DNA from: Sphaerosporella brunnea
Lineage: Eukaryota > Ascomycota > Pezizomycetes > Pezizales > Pyronemataceae
DNA: 64,000 bases
NCBI GenBank assembly: GCA_008704415.1
Contig: VXIS01000010.1
Coordinates: forward strand, 186,001-250,000
Direction of reading: 5' to 3'
The notes below the pieces were generated by a model. That model searched no databases. It was not told the DNA's origin and saw only the letters and a program-made list of their open reading frames with translations. Numbering within the stretch: position 1 is the stretch's first letter; every line of letters begins with the position of its first letter. The position numbers and the translations under genes are program-made. Below, piece by piece: positions 24,356 to 35,171 of the stretch.

Positions 24356-24524
24356 TGTTGAGATATGTAGTATGACTCTCTGGTGTATCCGAGTATGAAC
24401 TAGTGGTATACTAGTGCTTGTTTCTGCCTCTTAAGGGAGCAGCAATCGCACGTAGCTCTGTACCTTGCAATATATCCCTTCTACCTACGTTCTTAGTGTC
24501 CATGCGCAAATCCTATCGTCAACA
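24356..24524 (+). mobile_element. solo copia-type LTR, family B
   Basis: Starts TGTTGAGATATG and ends ATCGTCAACA. It aligns with the LTR at 43206-43416 over its second half (gtgtatccgagtat, ccttgcaatatat, cttagtgtcc). Flanks cgtct and cggct differ at one of five bases, consistent with an aged 5-bp target duplication. No internal element sequence is attached. Confidence 0.65.
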
Positions 24525-24586
24525 CGGCTGACAGTGGAATTCATCAACACGGCGTCTCCGGTAGACACCCGGAATTGTGTAACACA

Positions 24587-24646
24587 CGGGGTGGCCGGGT
24601 TTCCGACGAGGTGGCCGGGTTACCGACGGGGTTGCCGGGTTGTCGA
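24587..24646. repeat. 20-bp minisatellite, three units
   Basis: Three head-to-tail 20-bp units of the form CGGGGTGGCCGGGTTNCCGA, inside a very GC-rich segment directly downstream of the solo LTR. Confidence 0.75.
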
Positions 24647-25073
24647 GTGGCGGCCGGGGCGGGGCGCGGTGGATCGGGGCCCGTTGAGGCGGTCGCCGAC
24701 CCGTCGCGCCACGTGCCCCGTCGGGGCGCCCTGACCCGCGCACAGCACTACACGGTGGATACATTAACTATATGGCCAGGGTTTGGTATAGGGTTTTCAG
24801 GGCGCCGCGGTTTGTATACAAAATTCTTATGTGTTGCATTACACCGCAGGCAGTATCCAGTCGACTGGATCGACTGCAATCGGTCCAGTCCAAACCCCTC
24901 AAAGGACTGCTGGGCCCATGCAATCACTAGGACTAGACTGCATGGTGTCCATCCGTGCTCAGGACCGGTCGGACCGCACAGCGAGGAACACTGATATTGA
25001 CTCCGGCATGCCACGTATGTTGGACACTGGACTGCACAGATCGCCCAAGCTGCTAGATTCCAATGATAAAATT

Positions 25074-25785
25074 AACGCTTATTTCACCGTATACCCCCTC
25101 CGGAGACCATAATTCACCGTCTACCCCGCATATTAGAGTATTTGACCCTAGTATGAGAGCGAGTACACTTACGTGCGTTATGGCCCACCCCACGACACGT
25201 GCTACAACGAACTGGAGCGCGCTGTACCACCTGGTATTGCTGTGTTTTTCTCTGACCGTCGTTCTGCCCATTGCGCTGACACTTCTTGGGGGCCGGCCGC
25301 GGGGAGCACCAGTCACTGGTGGTTCGCACTCGTCTAACGGAGGCTCTGACGATACAGTACTTGCGTCAGAGCCAGTATCGCAGTTGTCTTCACTGTCCAC
25401 CAAAATTCCTTGTTTAATACCGCGAACATCTTCTGTATCAATAGGGGAAAATTTTGACTGTAGCTGTTGATAAGAGTTCGGTTTTTGAAGTCAGAGAACA
25501 TGTAATCAGATGGTGCCTGGTTCAGCGGGCGCATTAAAGGCACCGCATGGCCACAGGGAACGCTTCGCTCTGCCCATCGTAGGCGAGGTGATCTGAAAAT
25601 GGTATGACGATCGTCGCGCGGACGTGGGATGGGAGTTGTGGTGTGGAACGAGATTTGTCACTTGGTACAGCTCACAGTGATTTGTTCTCGCTCAACGGGT
25701 TGAGGGGTAGGGCGTGAAATAATGTAATATGGGGGGTAGACGGTGATTTACGGTCTCCGGAGGGGCATAGGATGAAATAACCGTT
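25074..25785 (-). mobile_element. DNA transposon remnant with ~60-bp inverted repeats
   Basis: Left arm 25074-25135 and right arm 25724-25785 are imperfect inverted copies sharing CTCCGGAGACC, TCACCGTCTACCCC and CATATT. The 710-bp unit contains the C-terminus of a minus-strand protein: an acidic Ser-rich stretch, an AT-hook-like PRGRPP, then a CCHC knuckle. This end is typical of Mutator-like transposases, so a deleted MULE is my best guess, but no DDE core is left to prove it. No clear target duplication was found. Confidence 0.6.
25114..25403 (-). pseudogene. transposase C-terminus with CCHC knuckle
   Basis: Two overlapping frames make one plausible C-terminus. The upstream frame gives the acidic stretch and TGAPRGRPP. 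After a one-base shift the second gives VRCSTCRGVGHNARKC, an exact C-x2-C-x4-H-x4-C knuckle, and ends RSHTRVKYSNMRGRR. It lies wholly within the inverted-repeat element. Confidence 0.55.
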
Positions 25786-26288
25786 GTTTCTAATCGCCAC
25801 GTCGAAGTTGTACTTGTCGAGTGACTCTCAGTGCGTCACATCTGTGCACCGTCTACAGCTAAACCGGTGTCCCAGAGCCCTCAACGTGCAGTCCAGAGAA
25901 GGAATTGGCAAGACCCAAGCACACCTAAGCCTGAAATAAAGATTTATGATCGGCACAGCCGACTGTGTCTTGCGGAAATCCCCGCCGGCTCTGCGATCAA
26001 GGTGTGAGGTAACCACGGACACCCCTGCGCTGCTGCGACCCTGGCGATGATAGTATTGAGCATTTGCAACACGTAGGACACACTCGTTAAATACTTGGTG
26101 TGATTCCTTGGTCGGTGCTGTTGACAACCCCCTTCCACCGCAAAATGTAAGATGTCAAGAAATCCTCTCTCAACTCCGTACTTGGCAGGTCTGGGGTCCC
26201 AAGGTGACAGAACTGCTTGATCGTTGCAAAATAACTCCATGACTATGATGTGCTTAAGATGCCCGATTTGACGATGTGCGGTATTCAT

Positions 26289-26831
26289 TTACCATCGAGT
26301 GTCCAGACCAGATTGTGGTTTCCAAAGATCGGAGCGGCCGAGCGGAATGATATGGGCGGCTTCGATCGCCGGTCCGCAAAGCATCTCCTTGCGCTTACCG
26401 ACGTAAGGCGGGTGGTCGTTGGCGCCGGTGAGGATGAAAGCACGGTCGCGCTTCTCACTGTCGATGCGGAATGCGGCGGAGCGCGGGGTTGCTTGAACCT
26501 CCAGGCAGCCTTTGGTGTTTAGGTGGGGTAACTCTTCTTCGATGAATTTGCGCGCGTACATGTGGTTCTCCATCATCGCCAGCTGTCCGTTGGTGCGCAT
26601 TTGATGGTCCTTGATGTCAGCAACATCCGCCTTAACAGTGTTCACCTGGTCTGCGCGCTCGTTTAACCCTGTCTCCAAGTTGTCGATCCTGTTGTTCAAT
26701 CTTGTCTCCAGGTTAATGCTCAGGTTCTGAAAGCAATGGAAGCACGTGATGCCTGGGATACCACTGCTGACAGCGCAAGTGCCAGATGATAATATCCCAG
26801 CACGGCTGCGGTATTTACACTGACCGACCAC
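26289..26831 (-). pseudogene. coiled-coil protein with HNH-like segment
   Basis: A 181-codon frame. Residues about 40-90 have heptad-like spacing (LETRLNNRIDNLETGLNE, VKADVADIKDHQ), suggesting a coiled coil. Residues 130-175 resemble the start of an HNH_2 nuclease domain: AFILTGANDH, then AIEAAHIIPLGRSDLW with the conserved AAHIIP. The Cys normally before the TG turn is absent and the frame stops before the usual second His. The same frame reopens at 26288 and runs to 25944 without HNH-like features. I read it as a degenerate nuclease or effector-type protein. Confidence 0.45.
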
Positions 26832-26989
26832 CCGCGTTCCGCGCTGCTGTCAGTCAAGCCGGCGGTCTTTGCCATGGCGGTGTCGGCTATACACCCGTGC
26901 GGGCTGGCAGCTTGAGTGGCAGCCAAGGCTGGGCGCTACTGAGAACACTGCTGGCTGCGATACGACGCCAAAATGGATATATATTCCGC

Positions 26990-27101
26990 ATATCCTTTCC
27001 TCTCAAATCACGCCCGTCTATGAACATCTGAGATCCAAGCGTAGACTTTGTATATAGCCACATGTCATGGCCGCAAGCGGCTGAATGCATCATGATTAAA
27101 A
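26990..27101 (+). mobile_element. 3' tail of a Tad-like element
   Basis: About 110 bp matching only the 3' end of the LINE at 4.9 kb: a shared segment (gcccgtct, gaacatctgagatc, gtaga, atgtcatgg), the GC hairpin at 27069-27082 and an A-rich end GATTAAAAC. It is oriented opposite to the 4.9-kb copy. Extreme 5' truncation is common for LINEs. Confidence 0.75.
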
Positions 27102-27134
27102 CCGAGCCCCGCCGATGGGAAAAAATTAAATTGT

Positions 27135-27434
27135 CTATCCACAACAACCGTCCACCGCCTTTCCCCCGTGCTCCTCTTCCCTCCTCATTTCCTCTTGCTC
27201 CCGTCCTCCTCCTAAGCCCTGCGGCCGCTGCCCCTGCCCATTATTCCACTTACCCCCAGCCATTCCTTTTTTGTTGGGTTGTACCCTAACTAAGACTATA
27301 CTCATCACGATTAGGCTTAACAGCGAGGCCACATAGAGAAAAACGAGGTGGGCTCGAGCACTGCGGACATCCCGCAGGGCAACTGTGGCCATTAGGGCCG
27401 TGCTTTGAGCGTCGAGAACCATGCTTCCCAGCAC
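27135..27434 (-). CDS. small ORF with one membrane segment
   Basis: A 99-codon frame with a clear hydrophobic helix (LVFLYVASLLSLIVMSIVLV, about residues 31-50), followed by a Gly/Gln/Glu-rich tail. The frame equals that of the kinesin-like ORF ending at 27483 just upstream, so it could be a downstream exon of that gene, but I see no convincing splice pair. No homology recognised. Confidence 0.25.
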   Translation of the reverse strand: MLGSMVLDAQSTALMATVALRDVRSARAHLVFLYVASLLSLIVMSIVLVRVQPNKKGMAGGKWNNGQGQRPQGLGGGREQEEMRREEEHGGKAVDGCCG

Positions 27435-27482
27435 ACTCCCCCGTCCCTAACCTGCCAGACAACATGTGGCGAAGTTAAGTCG

Positions 27483-28756
27483 CTAGCGTTGCTGCGACCG
27501 CTGCCCCTGGAATCGATCCTGCAAAGGCGCCAGAGCCTTTGGGTTGCTAACGTCCGTGTCGCGCAACACCGTCGCAACAAGGACACGAACCCCGGGGATT
27601 CTCCGGGTGTTCAAGAAGAACTCCGCGGCTCGGTTGCTCACGGGAGTGGTGGAGACTTTCGTGGCTTTCCCGGTGTTGTGGAAATCATCAAGTGTCGCCA
27701 ACACCGCCATATTGGTGGCGCTGATCATCTTCGTTTCCTGGGGGCGCTCACGAACCACTTCATCACCTGGCATGTCGATCCACAAAAGACCGTCCATGCG
27801 ATAGCCAACCACAGCGCGTGAGGAACTCTCGTTCGCAGCGGTCTGCGCGGTCTTCGACCATTTGGGCATCTCGTCAAGCAGCCGCTTGGTCAGTTTCACC
27901 GCGCGGCGTTTGTCATCCGGCGGTGGAATCGTACGCGTGGCCGCTCCACCTTCGAACGAAGTAATGGAGATATCTGCGCCTTCTAACGGTTCAAGAAGTT
28001 TGCGCGTCAGCCACGTCTTTCCACTGTCAGACTGGCCACGGAGAAACAGCACCAGTGGGTGATCTGCATGCCGATTGGCGAGCAAGCTCGCCATGCTGGG
28101 CGCAAATTCCGAAACGACGCAAACAACGTCGAACCGACAGACCTCATTCGCACTGTAAGCGATCTCGTTCGATCCTGGAGTCCAGCCAATGGTCTTATCC
28201 TCCTGCAGCTGGCGGTACATGCAATGCTGGTGACACGGCGTCCGAAGAGCGCCTTGTCCCAGGTCGCAATCTCTCGGGCACCTTCGTCAGCCGGCACTGA
28301 GTTGTCCTGCTGCTGGAGTTGCCGTTGGCGGTCTTCCTCAGCCCTCTGCTGGCAAACCAGACTATTGAGCAATTCAGGATCGACGGGACCAGGAAGGGTA
28401 ATGAACCGCGGAGGCAGACTGGGGTTTGAGCTGTAAGCACCCACAGCTGGGAGCGAGCCATAACCTCTGAGCCGAAACCTGGACTGATCCTCGGTCTTGT
28501 TGCCCACGACGTCGAGCTTCGCAAGCAAAGTTGCGAAGTCGTCGAAGTCTTCGTCGTACTCGACAACCTCAGATTCATTGCCGGCGAGGCCGCCCTCAGC
28601 CGGTGAAGCGGCGACGTCATCCACGACCTCGGTCTTGTTACCAGCGAGCTCGTGCTCAGCCGGCAAATCGGGCTGTTGAACTTGTCCGTTTAAGGTGAGC
28701 TTGAGACAGGGAGAAAGATGGTCGATGTAGGGAAATTCGGATTGATTGATTTAACT
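27483..28756 (-). CDS. divergent kinesin-motor-like NTPase
   Basis: The C-terminal 245 codons (28220-27483) carry the three nucleotide-binding signatures of kinesin in order. The P-loop is GQSDSGKT (kinesin GQTGSGKT), switch I NESSSR (NxxSSR), and switch II DMPGDE (DxxGxE). A segment like the INKSL-ALG helix follows (ATNMAVLATLDDFHNTGKAT). The N-terminal motor strands are shortened. An acidic, Gln-rich region precedes it in another frame (28756 to about 28236). A 62-nt intron, 28236-28175, GT...AG, restores the frame exactly; a plain frameshift is the alternative. There is no in-frame ATG in the N-terminal part, so an upstream exon is expected. Motor function is unlikely to be conventional. 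Confidence 0.55.
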
Positions 28757-28821
28757 AAACTAGCTGGTCGCTCATACCAGCTTCACTGGATATCACTCGG
28801 TTGTTCAGCCGCAGTAGCCTT

Positions 28822-29301
28822 TCAGCGCCACTTTGGCTGGGCCCCAACGAGCAAAGCAAACAAGAGAAACACGATTTGCAACACGGCCAACTCATTGCCG
28901 TGCTCGGATTCGTCCTCGGAAGACATCTCAGCCTGAGGCTCCTCAGCTTCAGGCTCTTCAGCTTCCCACTCTTCACCCGGCTGATCGGCAAGTTGTAGGG
29001 TCAAGGAACCTCGTGCCACCGTCAGAGTTGTCCACCAATCGGCGCTCGTCCCGATCCTCAAGCGCTGCTTGCAGCCGCACTTAAGCCAGCCGGCGCTCTT
29101 TGTGGCGTACTTCTCTGCCCTGTTGAAGTCCACGTGCAGGGCACACCAGTCTGCAGGGCACACCAGTACATGTGGTGCTTCTGTTCGTTTGTCAGGCCTA
29201 GCCAGGATTGAGTGATCGCTCTGGCTTACCATTCTCATGTGTCGAGCGAAGTTTTTTTCATGGCTCACGTGGGGACACAAGTTGCAATACTTTTCGGACA
29301 T
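28822..29301 (-). CDS. C2H2-like finger protein with acidic tail; possible first exon
   Basis: A 159-codon frame with its own ATG. It begins with a finger-like YCNLCPHVSHEKNFARHM, has further Cys pairs (VCPADWC, KCGC) and then a Glu-rich stretch (residues about 112-138). The last 20 residues are hydrophobic. It lies 65 bp upstream of the kinesin-like frame, on the same strand, and that frame lacks a start codon. A pyrimidine-rich stretch with CTTAAAC and an AG near 28674 could be an acceptor, so the two may form one spliced gene. In that model the hydrophobic tail would be intronic. Confidence 0.45.
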   Translation of the reverse strand: MSEKYCNLCPHVSHEKNFARHMRMVSQSDHSILARPDKRTEAPHVLVCPADWCALHVDFNRAEKYATKSAGWLKCGCKQRLRIGTSADWWTTLTVARGSLTLQLADQPGEEWEAEEPEAEEPQAEMSSEDESEHGNELAVLQIVFLLFALLVGAQPKWR

Positions 29302-29410
29302 TTTTCGTGTATGGGTTGGTTATCGGTTACGTGTTCCCTGTTACAAGTACGCTTGATTTTAAGAAGGGAAGGAGGAATCGATCTTGATATGTTAGAATAA
29401 ATTTTTGTCG

Positions 29411-29458
29411 TGGGATCGAAGTGGTGGAAGGTTGGATCGAAGTGGGGGAAGGTTGGAT
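29411..29458. repeat. short tandem repeat, about 21 bp
   Basis: Two full units of GGATCGAAGTGGNGGAAGGTT and a partial third. No gene context. Confidence 0.65.
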
Positions 29459-30599
29459 TGAGGAACAGGGTTGTGTTGGAAGTGAGGAGGTTTGAAAGTC
29501 AGGGTTAGTTGGGGGTAGGGTTGCTTGGACCACTCGCGAGTGACGGTGGGCGCTTGACAATCCCTTGATCCCACCAGCTTGACGACGGCTCTGCAGAGGC
29601 TACAGACGCGTTCAGACGCCTACCGCAGGCGTGGTTGTGCTGCCGCGCGGACATCCTTTTTTGTATACATATGGCTCCGTTTTCCGGACGTGGATGTGAA
29701 AACAAACGTTACCTGTCTAAGAGGCTGAAGGGTCGCGATCAAGACCTGCAAGTTTCGTCTGAATGTAGAACATCCTCCACTCCATCAGCGCCTCCCAGCG
29801 GCTTGGTATTACGGTCAAGGAGGACTACCGGCGATGCTCCGCGATCACCTATGCGGAGACCGATCATCCGTATTGTGAGATACGCACTTGAGATGTCGCA
29901 CCGGAGGCCGCCAGGTGTAGACATAACGCATGCGGGCTTGTGCTGGGCAGGGCCCAGTTGAACGTCAATACGTTTGCGCGACCGTATTGCATGCGAGACG
30001 CCCTACCGGCACATGTTGCCTCGCTATTCCGACCATCTCCTTTCGTTGGAGCGTGATAACCAGTGATGGGACCTACTGCAGGTTTGCCGTAGTGTGTCAT
30101 GACCTCTATCATGACACGTGGTTAACGCTCTCGTGATCGGTCCTAAGAACCCACTATCAACACCAACGACATTCCCATCGACAGCGTCAACCCACGGTGG
30201 CCCTCGACGACCGAATCCTACAAAAAGACTTCGATCGATACATGCTAGTGGTCCCGCAGTTGAATTCCTTGCTTCCTCTGCTCCCATCAGCCAATCGCCC
30301 CCAGCTGCCGCAACACCTCACCGCGGGCGACTGCGAAGATTGAAGGATGTGTCATCACTGGAAGAGCGCAGCTGTGGGTGTGAATGCGCAGGACAAGGCT
30401 CCCGGAAAGGTGGGAACCATATCTTCGGAAACAAGGCTCGGTTTCTTCTCTGCGATGGTGTTACCTGTACGCACTTTCGATGGTTGAGGTACCCCAGCTC
30501 ATTTTGCTGAAGTGTCTAGAAAAGGACTCCGATACGACCGGTATCGTTAGAGACCCGGTTTTCATCGAGCTCCTCGCCCAACGCTATACCGATTAGTTC

Positions 30600-30839
30600 A
30601 GACGATACGGGACGTAAGGGCGATCCTCAGGCCAGGAATACCGGCTACAGCAAGCCGGCCTCGAAGGACAGCGACGACGTCACCACATCCAGCAAGGATC
30701 CCTGGTGCTGGAGCGCCGATGATTTCAACCTGATGGTGGCCAATACGAGTCACAATCGCGAGCTTGTAGCGGATGCTTGCAGCATCATGACGTCCCTAAA
30801 AAGACACGGCGAGTCCTGGACGGACATTGAAGGCTTTTA
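30600..30839 (+). pseudogene. isolated C-terminal exon-like fragment
   Basis: About 80 codons open to a TAA at 30837-30839, with a Ser/Asp-rich linker and then a compact hydrophilic helix-like end. A similar ending (DWTDID, stop) occurs near 36180. No upstream exon was identified. Confidence 0.3.
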
Positions 30840-31448
30840 AGCTCTGTTGGTGGCGTACGAGGACCGCTTGTGTGGATCGAGCAGTGATTAGAGTTTTGCG
30901 CTTCCATCGGAACCTAGTTTTATTCACTGCACCGAGTAATAGCATGTGCACCTGTCGCTGTTTGGACTGCATTTACACGGTTGCGTTTGTGCCGCCTGCG
31001 GTTTGTACTCATCACATCTGTTTTCGGTAGCGCCAAGGCAAAAGTGTCCCGGGTTTAGTGAAGCATCAGAGGACGCCGACCTGCATGGTCTGGGCGCCTA
31101 CACCTTGGAGCGCAAGTGTATAGTGGGGACGGTGGCCTGTCAATAACTGCGTGAGATTCCATGCAATCATGCCGGGCAATGTGATTTTTTGTCGCAATTT
31201 GCCGCCGAATAGGCATCATAGTTCCCCAGTTTCGCAGTTTGCCACGAACCTTCTGTTCGTTGCCCCGCTGGCTCCTCAATGACTCTGAGCACTTCCCGCC
31301 TTCGCTTTTTCGATTGCAGATTGTGACTTGTCCCACTGTAAGGTACTGCAATGAAACCACCAAGTTTGAGAGTTGGCTGCTGCGAATAATCGTGGCCTTT
31401 CAGTCGCCAGCTCTCGATGCATAAACGGCAAAATCTGGCTGAATCACC

Positions 31449-31527
31449 GTGAAGGCTCAGCCTCCACGGTAGGATATTGCTTGTCCGCTTGGAAGGCTCA
31501 GCCTCCACGGTAAGATATTGTTTGTCC
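31449..31527. repeat. 41-bp direct repeat x2
   Basis: Two copies of GAAGGCTCAGCCTCCACGGT plus ATATTG and TTGTCC, with a small palindrome (GGCTCAGCC) in each. Confidence 0.7.
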
Positions 31528-33880
31528 TCTTCGCAGGTCTGGTATAGCTTCCGTTAAAATGATTTGAATCATCTCTCCTCTATCTGTCCGTTGTGGCACT
31601 CGCGGCCAGCTTGCCTTTGTTTTAGCTGTTTGCCCGCTCGCTCCCTCGAAGTTGTTTCCTCAGGTGCGCTCAGTGACTGGCAGACTCTGCATCAGCGTAC
31701 CCACCGTTATTGTAATCCGAGTCTTTTCTTGAGTCATCCGTGACACTGCAGGGGCTATCCTCGCTGTCAGACAACGCACCGTAGCTAACATCATCCTCAG
31801 CCTCTTCTTTGCTACCAGTAACTGGGCCGCCGTCCCACCTGCCTGGGCACATTTTCCGAAGCTGCCAGAGCCGGCAGCACAAACTGCAAGGTGTGCCACC
31901 TCTGTTGCTGTGTCAGCTGTGTACGCCACTGCGTCTTCTGCTATAAGGTGCTCTGCTGCGTTCTTCGCCCCTCCACAACCCTGTTCTGCACGGTTTTTGG
32001 GGTTTTCGATAAGGCGGGCTTGTATGTCGCTCGACTGGAACTGACTCGCAACGAACAAAGCTTTATCAGGTGTTCACCTTTCGGTTAAACTTTCATCTTT
32101 AGACTCGCGGCACCATACCTGTTTATTTGATCCGGGGTTGGATGCCAATACGTTGTTCTTACCGGGCATAAGCCCTTAGCCAATCAGCAGGTCCATCGCA
32201 AGTCTAGCAGTCTAAAATTCATACCCTGCGTTTGCGAGGGCAAATTGCTCGGATTGGCGGTTCGGTTTTACAACTCATGACTCGCGCGTACTGATCGTAC
32301 ACCGAAAATACTGCGGACAATCAGTCTGCCCTCGGTGATCAACAGATGTGTTGGGTGCACAGACCTGAAGGATTGAGGATTTGCTGAACAAATTGGGTAG
32401 TGGGTAACATGCGCGTTGTGACCAGCAAGCTTGGGTTCCTGTGCACTCAACATTTCCTGTATTACAGGTATTATCCGGCGTGCTCCCCGCAACGGTTGAT
32501 ATGTCCACAGTACTCGGCATTCGTCACTCCCTGCTGCATAGTCCTTACACTCTGTACAAAAAATACCGTCGGCGACATCTCGCCGTCAGGAGCAAAATAC
32601 AACCCGGGTGCAGGATCTCACTTGTTACCCCATCTGCCAGCACCCGGGACACACAAGGTGTATGCATTCAAGCATCACCAGCGATCAACGAAACAGGTGG
32701 GCTAGAAGGATATGTCTGCCTACATGCCGGCCAGCACGGGCATTAGGCGTTCCATGATGGACCGTGCGTCGCCAGAGGGTGTCAAAAACATCCGTTTTTC
32801 CGTTGGTACAGGCAATATTGAGAACCATATAATGGCGTCGCCGCCGCTCAGAACCGCACTACACCAATGTATGTATCGAACCCGGGCTGCAGGAAGCCCT
32901 TCCCCTGGCGCCGAGGGCGCTAGGCTGCACCGCGGGCCGGAGGAACTGGCTGGTCCCCGGAAAATAAGAGCGAAGTGTGGCGGTTAAGAAGTCCCATTGC
33001 CATGAGATTGCGGAAAAGGAGGTGTTTAACATCGGACCCAATCCCAAGTTCCTCCCCGTCAGGCGCTGCGGCTGGTTGGAGTTGAACACTTTAAAACACC
33101 CGCATTTCCAATCGGAATGGTTCTTAGCGGGTTCTCGCTCTCGGTATGCGAGAAAGCCGTAGAGCTGGAGGTCTGTTTTTGGACGGACCTAGAATCGCTC
33201 TATGCCGATTACCCCAACGTGGTTGCCCTGCAATAGCTGCAATAGCTCGGAACGCACTGCAATCGCAGATGGCGACGTCACCAATTGTAAAGACAGGTTA
33301 TTGACGCCTTGCTTTGGGATGCATTGACGGCGCATTTATTGTTGAAGGTTGTGAGGAGTTATGAACAGGCAACGACGGGAATAATGTACGCCGGCGAAAG
33401 ACTGGTGGAATTTCGGAGGGCGGGGGGAGACCGACTAGGTACGTGGAGAGCGTGGAATGGCCGCTGGTGGTTGACACAAGGCACTCGCAGGCGGCAGACT
33501 CACATCGTCGCGGGAAGAATCAGAAATCAACGAGGGTTATTGATACCCGCTAGTCTGGTTTTTACCCCTGTGTTCTTACCGCAAGCACTCCATCACAACG
33601 AAGGGTGAGGTTCGGTGACTGGCAACTTTCCATTCATACTTCTCACAGATCTTTACTGGCAATTTCTGCTAGTATTCGATGTGATCTGTGCTCCGCTCCG
33701 ACAGCGGCAGCAACTCGCATCGCCATATTGTCAAAAAGACGCTGTCAAGGGGCAACAGAGTATTCGCAAAACAGTAAAAACAAAATGAACAGAGCGCCGT
33801 TCGTCAGGGTTTGCCGATCGCCGTATCAAACAAGTGACGTTATGATAGCCATTAACCACCACGTGTCACTCGGGAGAAGG

Positions 33881-33943
33881 TAGGGTTAGGGTTCGAAGCC
33901 GCAGTGTGTGAAATCACGTGTGAACCGTCAGCCAGATATAAAG
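33881..33943 (+). promoter_or_regulatory. promoter of F-box pseudogene
   Basis: Contains TAGGGTTAGGGTT (33881-33893), a CACGTG palindrome (33916-33921) and a TATA-type atataaag (33936-33943). The same three elements in the same order precede the intact paralogue at 48.5 kb. TTAGGG-type sites in promoters are known targets of Tbf1-like factors in fungi. Confidence 0.6.
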
Positions 33944-34002
33944 CCAGCCCCGTTCCCCGCTACGCCCCGAACATCCTTCCACTTAACCAACCCGCTGACA
34001 CC

Positions 34003-35065
34003 ACGGCAACACTATGCAGCATCCCTCCCGAGCTCCGCATCGAAATCCTCAGCAAGCTACCCGATCTCCGCTCACTCGCGGTGGCAATATTCACCTCACG
34101 TGCCATCTACCAAGCTTTCACAATCGCACGGTATGATGTGATGGAACGCATTCTGGACGCCGAGATCACGATGGCATCTATCATCGACGAAATCGATTGC
34201 CTGTTACCACAGGACTGCGTCGCCGCACTGCAGGACCGCTCAAGCAGCGTTCGTGGCAAGGCGATCGACATGCTTTGTGTCTACCAAGGCTTTGTCAGTG
34301 GCTGGTGTCGGCGGTTTTGCGCGGACCGTCTCCCCTTCGAGGCTTCAAGTCCTGCTTCGCCGTCAGAACGTCTCAGGATCCAGCGCGCATTCTATCGGTT
34401 TTGGGCGTTATCGCGTGCCATCAGAGCCTCCGGCATAAAAACCCCCACCGACAGCGACGATTTGTCGTTCGCCAAAACCTAGATGTTGCGCTCCAGCCTT
34501 TCGGAAACTGCGGAACTCATACTGATCTACAGGTACAACCACCAGAAGGTGGACGTCCTGTGTTCCTCATACCGAAGCCAGGTGTACCATAAGGAGATTC
34601 GCAGTGTCTTCTGGTGGGATGATGGCAAGCCCCCATCCCCACCCGTGAGTTGCAGACGTACTAACGACGAGAACTTCAGAATGCGTTGCAAACAGATACA
34701 CAGTATCCTGCCTCACCCTTCTAGATCTGCCGGTGCTGTACGCACTGCTGTTTACACCCGAAACCGGATTTTGCACCCTCGAATCATACGTCTGGAGGGT
34801 AAGCGGCTGGGGGGGAAGGTGGACAACGTTGTTCGACGCGGATCGAACGAACCGCTCCAACGATTCCACCGCGTTCCCGCCGCGCTGTATTTGCACGCGC
34901 CGCGACATGCCGTCAGATGAGTATGACGGATATTTGCGTGTCACTGCCGACAGCGTTGCCATAGTACCAGAAGAGTTACTTGTTGAAGACGAGGTGCGGG
35001 ATGACTTGGCGCTTTGGGATGATAGTCGCTTGGAGCTGCAGGGGCTGTTTCTGCCGGTGGTGTAG
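34003..35065 (+). pseudogene. F-box-like pseudogene, paralogue of 48.5 kb gene
   Basis: Colinear with the gene at 48503-49524. The N-terminal F-box-like block is CSIPPELRIEILSKLPDLRSL. Three lesions or changes stand out. The start codon position is ACG (34003-34005). A TAG sits at 34480-34482 where the paralogue has TAC. Extra codons precede the intron. The intron (34625-34679) uses a GC donor and is in the same phase as in the paralogue. After it the frame continues to a natural end (GLFLPVV, stop). The upstream frame is open without ATG, so no functional start is seen. Confidence 0.85.
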
Positions 35066-35171
35066 TGCAATTAGATATTGGCCATGGCAAAAATTTTGTT
35101 GTTGATCGTTTATGTTTCTGTGCCACCCTGAGAACAATCAGTCAGCATGGACCCCTCAATAACACGCCGCC

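Larger units (their letters stand above)
29460..33800. other. no supported intact gene
   Basis: Only fragments are visible. A plus-strand block ending at 30839 reads like a true C-terminal exon (PWCWSADDFNLMVANTSHNR, ending SWTDIEGF and stop). A minus-strand block (31670-31960) ends in an acidic tail after CPGRWDGG. Neither has a recognised family or a start. Confidence 0.35.

Noticed and set aside
26230..26292. GTAAAT donor at the end of the HNH-like ORF as an intron rescuing the domain
   Set aside because: The tested acceptor (80 nt downstream) leads to a short frame without HNH features.
34645..34679. GTGAGT...CAG as the intron of the F-box pseudogene
   Set aside because: The donor looks canonical, but splicing there breaks the frame, while the GC donor at 34625 keeps the same phase as in the paralogue.
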